From positions 44,818 to 108,817 of the forward strand of contig CAIONQ010000023.1 of the NCBI GenBank assembly GCA_903859705.1: 64,000 nt of DNA, written 5' to 3'. Both the position numbers and the translations under genes were made by a program. Origin of the DNA: an uncultured Chthonomonas sp. GTDB lineage: Bacteria > Armatimonadota > Chthonomonadetes > Chthonomonadales > Chthonomonadaceae. Below the pieces are notes generated by a model. That model saw nothing but the letters and a program-made list of their open reading frames with translations, was not told the origin of the DNA and searched no databases. This document shows positions 28,207 to 37,179 of the stretch, one piece after another; the first letter of the stretch is position 1, and the number at the start of each line of letters is the position of its first letter.

Positions 28207-28781
28207 CAGCAGACAGGGCCGCCAGGTGCAACACGCTTGCGAAGCGAGGAGAATATAAGGTGCAGCGCAATCATATGCACATCTTCTATCTGCTGCATGT
28301 TTCGGCTTTCCACCACAAGGCACTTATCGGCTGTTTCCAGAAGTTTGCCGCCTCCATAACCCGCCAAACCGTAGGTAACGGCGCCGGCCTCTTTGCCGGC
28401 TTCCACTGCCCGAATTACGTTGGGTGAGTTGCCGCTGCCACTGATTGCTATCACGATGTCGCCAGTTTCGGCCCAACACGTAACCTGCTTGCTAAACACA
28501 TTGGCGTACTCTGTGTCGTTTGCCCAGGCCGTCAGCAGAGGTGTGCTGTCTGTAACACAAAGGGCTTTCAGCGCTTTGCCGGTATCCAGCTGAACCATCT
28601 TCTGAAGATCGGCAACAATATGCGATGCCGTACTGGAACTGCCGCCATTACCAAGCAGCAACACTCGTCGGTCGCTCTTCCAGGCCTCTTCCAGCGCAGA
28701 AACAAGGTCTTCTACAAACTCTTCGGAAATCTGATCGATGAGATCTTTTAACCCACCGAGGTATTCGTGAAACAGTGCCAT
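28206..28781 (-). CDS. gmhA: Phosphoheptose isomerase (SIS domain)
   Basis: Converts sedoheptulose 7-phosphate to D-glycero-manno-heptose 7-phosphate, the first step of heptose synthesis. The SIS fold shows in VLLLGNGGSSSTASHIVADL and IVIAISGSGNSPNVI, and the C-terminal QQIEDVHMIALHLI carries the expected Gln and His metal ligands. The E. coli enzyme has Glu where this protein has Asp in ADL, a small difference at the zinc site. The ATG at 28781 has AGGAG 5 bases upstream. Together with gmhB it indicates heptose in the glycan made here; the kinase/nucleotidyltransferase (HldE or HddA/HddC) is not in the window. Confidence 0.88.
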   Translation of the reverse strand: MALFHEYLGGLKDLIDQISEEFVEDLVSALEEAWKSDRRVLLLGNGGSSSTASHIVADLQKMVQLDTGKALKALCVTDSTPLLTAWANDTEYANVFSKQVTCWAETGDIVIAISGSGNSPNVIRAVEAGKEAGAVTYGLAGYGGGKLLETADKCLVVESRNMQQIEDVHMIALHLIFSSLRKRVAPGGPVC

Positions 28782-28859
28782 CACAACTCCTGAAAATCTG
28801 CTGGCTTAGAGCCGCATGCAATCGGTGCGTACGGCAAATAATCTAACCAGTTATTGCAT

Positions 28860-29852
28860 CTATTCTACCCCGGAACCGCCCATGCCCCGGGTGGATGTTA
28901 CGTGCGGAAGCGTGCCTCGCAGCTTAGTGGGTGCAAATTGGTTGTAATTTCGTTGCCTTTTTGCTTCTTCTATCAGCTGTTTCAGGCGAGCAATTTCCGT
29001 TAAAAGGGCCAACTCCCAGAGAGGAATGCCCTCGGATTGCAAGAGGCTAACGGCGTATCTAATACGCTTTAGTGCCAGATATCGTTGTGACAGTTTCAGG
29101 TTGGCCTGCAGATCTGGCTGCTCTGCGTACTCCCAGTGATATTGCCTGTATGCTATGCTACGGCCAACTTTGCCTGCAAATGCTACAAAGCTATCTCTCT
29201 TCAGGCGCTCTGGCTCAAAATGATGTTCAACCACAACGTTCCATTCAAATGCTGTTCTGAGGCCAGCTTTCTCTGCTTGAGCATGGTACAGTGTCTCTTC
29301 ACCCACGCCGTACGCCGTTCCGGCACCCAGTTCGGGATCAAAAGCGGTAACAACTTCCATGGCTCTGCGGGAAAGGGCCATATTTGCACCCACTGGCCAG
29401 GGATGAGCTTCTGTGGAAGTATGCTCGGTGGATGCGAGATAGCCCAGGTGCGTGGCACCCATCCAGGGCCTTCGCAGGTGCCTGGCCAGGGTAACTCCGC
29501 CAGCAGTAATATCTGCCTTGCCAGCAAGGTGAGGGGCGCTCATTCCCTCGATCCAATTCGGTGGTACGCGCACATCGTCATCCGTAAATAACAAACACTC
29601 GCCGCGCGCCTCATACATTGCGCGATTACGAGCATTGCTCAGGCCGAGATGCGGTTCAACAATGTGCCGCACCTCAATTTGTGGGTGTTTAAAGCCACGG
29701 ATAGCTTCAGCGGTACCATCTGTAGAGGCGTTATCGATAACCATTAATTCGGCAGTAGCACCGATAGGGCAGTGCAAACCACGCATCGCTTCCAGGGTTT
29801 GAGCGAGGTGTAAAGCGCGGTTGCGCGTGCAGATTGCAATCGAAAGCAGCAT
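28860..29852 (-). CDS. Glycosyltransferase family 2
   Basis: A 330-residue GT-A enzyme. MLLSIAICTRNRALHLAQTL and LMVIDNASTDGT form the nucleotide-binding fold, FTDDDVRVPPNW holds the metal ligands and GVGEETLYHAQAEKAG the later acidic pair. It is a paralogue of the GT2 gene at 25709-26683. The frame can be read 44 residues further upstream, but those residues show no family similarity, so the ATG at 29852 is preferred, although no clear Shine-Dalgarno sequence precedes it. It lies between the SGNH-like gene and gmhA on the same strand. Confidence 0.88.
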   Translation of the reverse strand: MLLSIAICTRNRALHLAQTLEAMRGLHCPIGATAELMVIDNASTDGTAEAIRGFKHPQIEVRHIVEPHLGLSNARNRAMYEARGECLLFTDDDVRVPPNWIEGMSAPHLAGKADITAGGVTLARHLRRPWMGATHLGYLASTEHTSTEAHPWPVGANMALSRRAMEVVTAFDPELGAGTAYGVGEETLYHAQAEKAGLRTAFEWNVVVEHHFEPERLKRDSFVAFAGKVGRSIAYRQYHWEYAEQPDLQANLKLSQRYLALKRIRYAVSLLQSEGIPLWELALLTEIARLKQLIEEAKRQRNYNQFAPTKLRGTLPHVTSTRGMGGSGVE

Positions 29853-29910
29853 ACGTAATATCACACAATCGTATTGGCGAGGAAACTGGGCGGTGGCCGC
29901 TTCTCTGCCG

Positions 29911-31038
29911 CTATTTGCCTGCCATAGTCGTCTTGTAATAGGCATCTGCAAGGCGAGAGCTAAAATCATGGCTGCGCTTGCCACTAAGATGCCACGTATC
30001 TGGAAAATCGGAGTCGTTGTACTCGAAGTCTGTTGCCGTAATAAGCGGAACGGCCCACGTAGCCCGAGTTGCGATAAGCGTACGTCTGTCCGTATCCTTC
30101 ACTGGGGTTTCATATCCCGGGGCAAATACGCTGCTCATTGGCATTGTAAACAATACCAGTTTCCCGCCGTTCTGTTCCACTAGTTTCCGAATGTCCGCAA
30201 GCACAGTTTTGTTCCAGTCTGCAACAGGCACCGGTGCAACAGTGCCGTGCAGCCAGGATTTTGCTTTATCAAGGCCAACTTCCGCCGCGTTTTCATCGAT
30301 GCGAATGGAGCCATCGGATTTAATATCCAGCGTTCGCCCTGATGTATTCTTTGCAATGTGGTGCACTTTGCCAACAAGCTTAGCAAATACCCCATCATAT
30401 TTGGTCATTGCCTGCTTACGGATGATCTTACGGTAGTAAATCAGATAACTTTTCTGTTCATACCAGAGTTCTCGATAAAGCATCCGCTCGTCGCTGCTAA
30501 GCTTCGCTTCGTTCAAAAAACGGCCGAAATCAGATTTTGTGAGTAGAGGCACAAGTAGCTTTTCGTATCCGGGATCTGCCCAGTTGTCCTGCCATGTTCG
30601 TGCTTCTGGCAAGTCAAAAGGGGCTTCAATAAACACCGTACAGTTCTTAAACAGGTTTGGATACTTTGTAAATAGTTTGCGAAGCCCAAAATAGTGTACG
30701 GCCGCTGTTCGCGATGGGTGCCCCAGGTTCAGGCTGTGGTACTCCTTACCCGTCAGTTCCTTATAGCGTGAGTCAAACGCGTCTGGATCTATTGCAGCCT
30801 CAACACGAGATACTCCAATGAATATGGCGTCTACGGGCTTTGCTGGCGGTTTAGCTGCTGCCTCGATATAGCCGGTTTCGCGCTTGATTGTCCACGGCTT
30901 CATGCGGTGTTCTAGCGCGAAAAGCAGTATTGCCGGAATCAATATCCACTGACCCCAGCGTATCCACTTGTTTTCTGGTGCCCGGTACATCCAGGATTTC
31001 GCGGCAGGCGTGCCGCGCAGATCGGGTTCGTTAGTCAT
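29911..31038 (-). CDS. SGNH-like partner protein of MBOAT (AlgJ/DltD-like role)
   Basis: A 375-residue protein with one membrane helix (about residues 29-41) and a large extracytoplasmic domain. The first block IFIGVSRVEAAIDP (72-85) and the last DTWHLSG (347-353) sit where SGNH hydrolases have GDS and DxxH. The Asp and His of the last block are present, but the first reads GVSR rather than GDS. Such proteins pair with MBOAT enzymes and complete O-acyl transfer to glycans, as AlgJ/AlgX do with AlgI. It begins 18 bp after the MBOAT gene. Confidence 0.75.
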   Translation of the reverse strand: MTNEPDLRGTPAAKSWMYRAPENKWIRWGQWILIPAILLFALEHRMKPWTIKRETGYIEAAAKPPAKPVDAIFIGVSRVEAAIDPDAFDSRYKELTGKEYHSLNLGHPSRTAAVHYFGLRKLFTKYPNLFKNCTVFIEAPFDLPEARTWQDNWADPGYEKLLVPLLTKSDFGRFLNEAKLSSDERMLYRELWYEQKSYLIYYRKIIRKQAMTKYDGVFAKLVGKVHHIAKNTSGRTLDIKSDGSIRIDENAAEVGLDKAKSWLHGTVAPVPVADWNKTVLADIRKLVEQNGGKLVLFTMPMSSVFAPGYETPVKDTDRRTLIATRATWAVPLITATDFEYNDSDFPDTWHLSGKRSHDFSSRLADAYYKTTMAGK

Positions 31039-31056
31039 TGTTCTCGCGTACCCTTT

Positions 31057-32469
31057 CTAAAACTGGAAGTACAAAAATGCCTGCTGAGATTGCGGATACA
31101 ACAGCATAAAAAGCAGGGCAAGTATCGTTACCGCAACTGGCCCAAGGCCCATGTTCCACATGGGGCGCTTCCTGGGGTCGTCGCTATTCTGGATCCACAA
31201 CTCCATCACGGCCAATATTCCTCCGAATAACACTAGCGAAGAGAGCATTGTAACCGCAGATGCATCCAGCACTAAGCGAGAAGTAAGGCTGTGTAAAGAT
31301 TCGGTAAGTTGCGAAACGTCTCTCACTCGGAATAGCAGCCAGCCGAAGCAGGTGAGGTGAAACATACATATTCGACTGAGGTTCTTATTTAGCGCCGAAG
31401 CCGGAACGCCCTTATCTGCTTTCTTCCCGAATATCAGCCGGTGCAACACCAGTATCAATCCATGGTATGCACCCCAAAGCACAAAGTGCCACGCGGCGCC
31501 GTGCCACAGCCCACCTATAACCATGGTTAACACCAGGTTTCTGTAGGTCATGAATGTCCCCTTACGGTTGCCTCCAAGAGGAATGTAAAGGTAGTCTCTC
31601 AGCCAGCTGGAAAGGCTGATATGCCAGCGCTGCCAGAACTCTGGCGGGTTGCAGGCTATGTACGGCAAATTGAAGTTGAGAGATAGCTCAAATCCCATTA
31701 CCTTACCAAGGCCACGCGCGATATCTGTGTATCCGCTGAAATCGCAATATATCTGGATCGCGAATGCATAGATTGCAAGCAAGCACTGCACGCCATTTGG
31801 AATGTGCTTGGCCTCAAAAACCAGGTTGGCAACGGGGGCAAGGTTATCGGCTATCAGGCACTTCTTAATGTATCCCCAGAAGATGAGCCATATGCCCTCT
31901 GCGATTTGACTGCGCTTGATTTTGCGCGGGTTGGCCACCTGTGGTATCAACAGAGATGCGCGCGCAATGGGGCCAGCAACCAGCTGTGGAAAATAGAGAA
32001 CAAACAGCATGTAATCTGCAAAGTTACGAATGGGGTTGAGCTTATCACGGTAAATATCAATCGTGTAACTCATTGCATGGAAGGTGTAAAACGATATTCC
32101 AACCGGTAGCAGTACAGTTACATGCGCTCCAAGCTTCCCAAGATGCAGCACACTCAGCATGTAGCTGGCACTATCTATGAAGAAGTTGAAGTACTTAAAG
32201 AAGCCCAGAATACTGAGGTTTACCACACAGCTGAACAACAACAGCTTCTTCTTTACGACAGGAGAATGGGCGTCGTGCAACTTTTGACCCACAATAAAGT
32301 CGATTGAGGTCGAAAAGAGAAGCAATATCAGGTAGCGCCAGTCCCAGCACCCGTAAAAGATGCAGCTTGCAATCAGCAGCATCCAGTTTTGCCACCGAAA
32401 TGGCATCGAATAGTATAGCCCCAGTACAATCAGTACAAAGGGCACAAAAATCAGGGAATTGAAGAGCAA
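31057..32469 (-). CDS. MBOAT O-acyltransferase (AlgI/DltB type)
   Basis: A polytopic membrane protein of 470 residues that moves an acyl group across the membrane for transfer to a surface glycan. Around ten hydrophobic segments are seen. The family signature is GLWHGAAWHFVLWGAYHG with the conserved His residues, and YCDFSGYTDIARG is the AlgI motif. I chose the TTG at 32469 because GGAGA lies 7 bases upstream and the protein then opens LLFNSLIF, the usual AlgI start; a 9-residue longer version is possible. It is the first gene of the polysaccharide operon and is likely co-transcribed with the SGNH-like gene. Confidence 0.92.
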   Translation of the reverse strand: MLFNSLIFVPFVLIVLGLYYSMPFRWQNWMLLIASCIFYGCWDWRYLILLLFSTSIDFIVGQKLHDAHSPVVKKKLLLFSCVVNLSILGFFKYFNFFIDSASYMLSVLHLGKLGAHVTVLLPVGISFYTFHAMSYTIDIYRDKLNPIRNFADYMLFVLYFPQLVAGPIARASLLIPQVANPRKIKRSQIAEGIWLIFWGYIKKCLIADNLAPVANLVFEAKHIPNGVQCLLAIYAFAIQIYCDFSGYTDIARGLGKVMGFELSLNFNLPYIACNPPEFWQRWHISLSSWLRDYLYIPLGGNRKGTFMTYRNLVLTMVIGGLWHGAAWHFVLWGAYHGLILVLHRLIFGKKADKGVPASALNKNLSRICMFHLTCFGWLLFRVRDVSQLTESLHSLTSRLVLDASAVTMLSSLVLFGGILAVMELWIQNSDDPRKRPMWNMGLGPVAVTILALLFMLLYPQSQQAFLYFQF

Positions 32470-32853
32470 GCTGGGTTCTCCGCAATACCACAACATTCGG
32501 CAGTAATAATAGCCGAACTATGCGGCATGCATCCTGGTGCAAAACCGGGGCACACGGGCGCAATAGCAAGCAAAAGCGGGCATTGCGTGAAGTTGCGCGG
32601 TTAATATTATGCATCAAGAGTGCCTTACAACACTCAAATAACACGTACCACTGCAGTAATTGCGTAGGTGCTAAACAGGTGTATGCCGTTTTTTGCGGTT
32701 TCCTGCTGTCTGCAAGCCTTCATATCGGGATTGAGGGTTTAAGGGCTTTGTATACAGGATTATCGGCTGACAATGCATAACACCCTGCATGTTCTCAGCC
32801 TGGCCGGCAGTAAAGTTGCTGTGTGGCCCACCTGCTGTCTGGAGAGATGAATT
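32470..32853. promoter_or_regulatory. Divergent upstream region, no gene seen
   Basis: This 384-bp gap must hold the promoter for the leftward glycan operon and for the rightward cytochrome operon. Weak candidates are CATAAT on the minus strand near 32608 and, rightward, TTGCGT/TATTAT with a 16-bp spacer near 32583-32610. I see no strong pair and no reliable coding region. Confidence 0.35.
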
Positions 32854-35800
32854 TTGGTTCGCAAACTTTTTACTGCCGCTGGCACTGCCACGCTTGCCAT
32901 TCTTGTTACCGCCGCTGCGGTAGGCGCCAAAGGCCCAAATCTGCCTGAAAAGCCGGCATCCGCCGGTGCTAAACCTCCGCGCAAGGTTCAGGTTCTCAAA
33001 GCCGCAGTTAACACCACCCCGATTTCTGATGCAGCCTACCACAAAGAGATCGAGCCTCTCCTCGCTAAATACTGCTTCTCGTGCCATAGCGCTGCAGCAA
33101 AAATAGCAGGGTTGGATCTGCAAAGGTTCCATACCACGGCTTCTATTAGAGCAGAGCTTAAGCCCTGGCAAAGCGTTGTAGATCATCTCGAAATTCCAGA
33201 TATGCCCCCGCCTAAGAGCCTTCAGCCTACAGCAACAGAAATCAAACGCATACAAAACTGGGTTCAGGCTATCCTCAGCAAAGAGGCGGTGGCGCATGAG
33301 GGCGATCCTGGCAATGTGCCGCTCCGCCGCCTCAGCAACACAGAGTACGATTGCACCATTCGGGATATCACCGGCGTGGATCTGCACCCGGCCGCACAGT
33401 TCCCAACCGATGGGGCGGCCGGCGAAGGTTTTACCAACGCCTCCGAAGCGCTAACCGATGTTTCGCCCGCGCTGTTTGCCAAGTATATGGCGGCAGCACG
33501 GGATATTGCAGCACACGCTATTTTGCTGCCAGATGGCCTGCGTTTTGGCGTGGGCGCCACACGCAGAGATTGGACCGATGCCTCCACCGCACGGTTGCGC
33601 GCATTTTACGGCAGGTTTGCCGATGCAGAAGGCAAAGTGGATCTCAATCCCTACGTGCGCTATCTGATAGCAAATCGAGAATTCATCCAGCAAGGCGGCT
33701 CTGGCAGAAGGCAATTGCCTGCCGGGGTAAACCTGGCATATCTAAGTACGCTTGCCACGGCGTTAACCGAACCTGGCGCTGCCTACCCGCTTTCCGATCT
33801 GCAGCGCGCATACCAGCATGCGCAACCAGGCGACCAGGCAAACCTCGTCGCAGCAATAGAAGCATGGAAGAGCGCACTCTGGCAATCCGTGCGTGTTGGC
33901 AGCTATATGCATCCGGTGGGTAAAGGGTACGCAGTAAGCGATTCTCGGCAGCTTCCCTCAGTGCCTGCAACCGCAGCCACACGTACGGTTCGGGTCCGGC
34001 TCACGCCGCGTCCGGGGCAGCCTGATGCTATTCTGACTCTCGCCGGGGCAGATGCCGCCGGCACCCCGGGCAGTGCCATCGTTTGGCGAAATCCACGCTT
34101 TGAAGCCCCGGGTAAACCTCCCATATCTCTGCGAGATCTTCCCACGGCGGCGGCGGATTATGCCATCGATTGGAAATCGCTTTTCACTCAAACTCCAGAT
34201 TACCTTTCGGCGGTTATCGAGGCAGTCAACAGCCCGCTCTCAGTAGATGATGTTGCAGTAAAGCGCCACCTAAACCCAACCATGTTGGAACGCTGGGTTT
34301 CGGCTGCCGCACTCCCCGCCTATGCGGCGGCGGCTGGCAAACTGGAAGCTGGCAGGTTGCTTCCCGCCTCTGCACTATCCATGCTCTCCGAGCAGAATAA
34401 AGGCGATGGCACCCATGCCGCCATCAACGGCTGGCATGCTCCTGGCAACGAACTTCCCGCACTCATCACCAATTCCTCTAACCGCAAAGAGCAGATTCCT
34501 GGCGATGCCGAGCCGCACAGTGTAATGGTGCATCCCACCCCAACAGAATTTGCCGGAGTGGTTTTCACCAGCCCGGTAACTGGCAAAATCCGCGTCAGCT
34601 CCACAATCAACCATGCGCACAACTCCTGTGGCAACGGCATCGCATGGTGGATAGAGAAACGGCATGCCGGTTCTGCAGAGCTTTTCCGTGAAGGCAAGAT
34701 AGACCGCGGTGGCAGCGCCCATCCATCGGATATCGTTCTGCGTATGGAAGCCGGGGATCAGCTGCTGCTTGCTATCGATGCAAAAGATGGCGATCACTCT
34801 TGCGACCTTACGCGCATCGCGTTACAAATTGCCGCCGATGGCGGTGCCACCTGGGATTTAAGCAAGGATGTTGCCGATAATGTACTGGCCGGCAACCCGC
34901 ATTCAGATGCCGCAGGCAAACCCGCTGTATGGCAGTTTGTAAAGGGCCCAACACGCCCGGTTACCACCGAAGGGGGGCAGCCAACCCTGTTCCCGGCTGG
35001 CTCCATACTCTCGGCCTGGAGGGATGCCGCTTCGGATCCCTCACATACTGCAGATGCCGAAACCGCAGCGCGCAAAGCAGCCCAGGTTCTAAGTGGCAGC
35101 CGCCCAACGGAAGGGCCAGATAGCAAGCTATATGATCTGCTTGTGAATGCTGCCGGCCCGTTGCTTGCCTCCGCAGATTATGCTGGGCTTCCGCATCTTG
35201 CTGGCGGCAACAATGCTTTGGCTCAGCCTTTAGGGTTGCGTGCCGGGCCAGCCCCGGCAGATATCGCCATTTTATCCGGTGGCGCAGTGTCCTTCCATGT
35301 GCCTGTAGCACTTGCAGCCTCTCGAGATTTCGTCGCAGATGTTGTGGCAGAATCCTCCCCACAGGATCATGTTCTGCTGGCGAATGCCAGCTACTCACAG
35401 AGCCCGGATAAACCTGTGGAATTGGTATCGCTGGATGCACAGGCGCCACTGGTAGCCACGCCTAACTCGCCAGCACTTGCAAAGGCTACGGCAGGTTTTG
35501 ATAAATTCCGCAGCCTGTTTCCGCTGTATGTATGCTTCCCCAACGTGATTCCAAACGATGAGGTGGTTTCTCTCAAGATGTTCCACCGGGAAGATGAACC
35601 CCTTAAGCGGCTCTTCCTGAGTGCGGAACAAAAGGCACAGCTGGATAGACTGTGGCAGGAGCACCTGTTTATTAGCAGACAGGCAGATGCCGAAAATCGC
35701 TATCTGCCGCTCTTTATCGGTTTCGTAACGCAGGATCAACCGAAGGAGATGGTTTCCTTCTTCGAGGGCCTTAAGCCCGATTTTGCCAAAAGGGCCACCG

Positions 35801-37179
35801 ATTTCGCCCGCTGGGAAGAAACAGCAATTCCGGCGCAACTCAAGGCACTGGCAGAGTTCACTTCAAAAGCGTACCGAAGGCCGTTAACATCGGCAGAAAC
35901 CACACGCATGAAGAACCTGTACAGCAAGATGCGCAAAGAGGGCTCATCGCACGACGAAGCCTACCGCGCTCTGCTTGCGCGCTCCCTCTCTTCGCCAGGT
36001 TTCCTCTTCCGCATAGAGCAGCCCGTAGCATCCAAAAACACATCCCATATCTCGGATACGGAGCTGGCATCACGCCTTAGCTACTTCCTGTGGTCTTCTG
36101 CCCCGGATGCCGAGCTGCTGAAGGTCGCACAGAGCAACACGCTCCACAGCCCGAAGGTGCTTGCCAGCCAGGCTTCGCGCCTGATGGCGAATGATCGCAC
36201 GCGCACTCTTGCCATTGAATTTGGTGCGCAGTGGCTGCATGTGCGTGGCTTTGATAAGCAGAGCGATAAGAATGAAAAGCTGTTTCCAACCTTTGACGAA
36301 TCCCTGAGGGGAGCCATCTATGAGGAAACAGTGCAGTTTTTCCAGGATATGATCCGTGCTAATCGCCCAGTAACCAATCTGCTTACTGCGAACTACACCT
36401 TCCTCAATCAGAAGCTGGCCGAGCATTACGGCATTCCTGGCATCAAGGGTGAGCAGTTCCGATTGGTTCAGGGCGTGCAGAAGTATGGCCGAGGCGGCAT
36501 CCTGGGCTTTGCCTCCGTGCAGGCTTCCCAGTCTGGTGCATCCCGCACAAGTCCCATCCTGCGCGGAAACTGGGTTTCTGAAACACTGCTCGGCGAACGG
36601 CTGCCGCGCCCGCCCGCAAACGTACCAAAGCTTGCAGAAGAAGAAACCGGAGCCAGCCTCACGGTTCGCCAGCAGGTTGAACGCCATTCTAAGGATCCCG
36701 CCTGCTACCCATGCCACCGAAGAATTGATGCCTTTGGATACACGCTGGAGAAGTACGATACCATTGGCCGCCTGCGTGATCGTGATATGGCAGGCAGAGC
36801 CCTGAATACTAAATCCGTGGTGCGAGATGGCACAGCCATCGATGGCCTCAAGGGCCTCCGTAACTACCTCAATACTACAAAGCAAAATCAGGTTATGCAT
36901 CTGTTCTGCAAGCGCTTACTTGGTTACGCGCTTGGCAGGGCTGTTATTAACTCTGATCAACCACTGATCAACAGAATGACAAACACTGTAACTCACAATG
37001 GGGGTAAGATGTCAGATCTGATACTTCAGATTATCAACAGCCCGCAGTTCCAGAGCGTTCGTGGGGCTGCAGCACCCGGCACAACCCACATGGCACAGAG
37101 TCGACCATCGGCCAAAGCGCCTTCGGCACATAAGTTTGGATCCCTGTCTCCTGAGAGAGGAGTGCGACATGAGCGATAA
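32854..37179 (+). CDS. PSD-type multidomain cytochrome protein (DUF1587/1592/1588/1585)
   Basis: A 1441-residue exported protein of the planctomycete-type cytochrome class. After a signal peptide (about residues 1-25), a PSCyt1-like domain carries CFSCH (Cys74, Cys77, His78). Then come DUF1587 (LRRLSNTEYDCTIRDI), a central beta-rich domain that begins near NGWHAPGNELPALI, DUF1595 (KAYRRPLTSAE), DUF1592 (LASRLSYFLWSSAPD), DUF1588 with CYPCH (Cys1284, Cys1287, His1288) and DUF1585 near the end (QVMHLFCKRLLGYALGRA). Two haem c sites are therefore predicted. It starts with TTG behind GGAGAG and overlaps the DUF1552 gene by 11 bp. The family's reaction is not established; it may act in polysaccharide or sulfatase-linked metabolism. 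Confidence 0.9.
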   Translation: MVRKLFTAAGTATLAILVTAAAVGAKGPNLPEKPASAGAKPPRKVQVLKAAVNTTPISDAAYHKEIEPLLAKYCFSCHSAAAKIAGLDLQRFHTTASIRAELKPWQSVVDHLEIPDMPPPKSLQPTATEIKRIQNWVQAILSKEAVAHEGDPGNVPLRRLSNTEYDCTIRDITGVDLHPAAQFPTDGAAGEGFTNASEALTDVSPALFAKYMAAARDIAAHAILLPDGLRFGVGATRRDWTDASTARLRAFYGRFADAEGKVDLNPYVRYLIANREFIQQGGSGRRQLPAGVNLAYLSTLATALTEPGAAYPLSDLQRAYQHAQPGDQANLVAAIEAWKSALWQSVRVGSYMHPVGKGYAVSDSRQLPSVPATAATRTVRVRLTPRPGQPDAILTLAGADAAGTPGSAIVWRNPRFEAPGKPPISLRDLPTAAADYAIDWKSLFTQTPDYLSAVIEAVNSPLSVDDVAVKRHLNPTMLERWVSAAALPAYAAAAGKLEAGRLLPASALSMLSEQNKGDGTHAAINGWHAPGNELPALITNSSNRKEQIPGDAEPHSVMVHPTPTEFAGVVFTSPVTGKIRVSSTINHAHNSCGNGIAWWIEKRHAGSAELFREGKIDRGGSAHPSDIVLRMEAGDQLLLAIDAKDGDHSCDLTRIALQIAADGGATWDLSKDVADNVLAGNPHSDAAGKPAVWQFVKGPTRPVTTEGGQPTLFPAGSILSAWRDAASDPSHTADAETAARKAAQVLSGSRPTEGPDSKLYDLLVNAAGPLLASADYAGLPHLAGGNNALAQPLGLRAGPAPADIAILSGGAVSFHVPVALAASRDFVADVVAESSPQDHVLLANASYSQSPDKPVELVSLDAQAPLVATPNSPALAKATAGFDKFRSLFPLYVCFPNVIPNDEVVSLKMFHREDEPLKRLFLSAEQKAQLDRLWQEHLFISRQADAENRYLPLFIGFVTQDQPKEMVSFFEGLKPDFAKRATDFARWEETAIPAQLKALAEFTSKAYRRPLTSAETTRMKNLYSKMRKEGSSHDEAYRALLARSLSSPGFLFRIEQPVASKNTSHISDTELASRLSYFLWSSAPDAELLKVAQSNTLHSPKVLASQASRLMANDRTRTLAIEFGAQWLHVRGFDKQSDKNEKLFPTFDESLRGAIYEETVQFFQDMIRANRPVTNLLTANYTFLNQKLAEHYGIPGIKGEQFRLVQGVQKYGRGGILGFASVQASQSGASRTSPILRGNWVSETLLGERLPRPPANVPKLAEEETGASLTVRQQVERHSKDPACYPCHRRIDAFGYTLEKYDTIGRLRDRDMAGRALNTKSVVRDGTAIDGLKGLRNYLNTTKQNQVMHLFCKRLLGYALGRAVINSDQPLINRMTNTVTHNGGKMSDLILQIINSPQFQSVRGAAAPGTTHMAQSRPSAKAPSAHKFGSLSPERGVRHER

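Noticed and set aside
32671..33387. A 238-codon leftward frame overlapping the start of the cytochrome gene
   Set aside because: It is antisense to a strongly supported gene and shows no domain.
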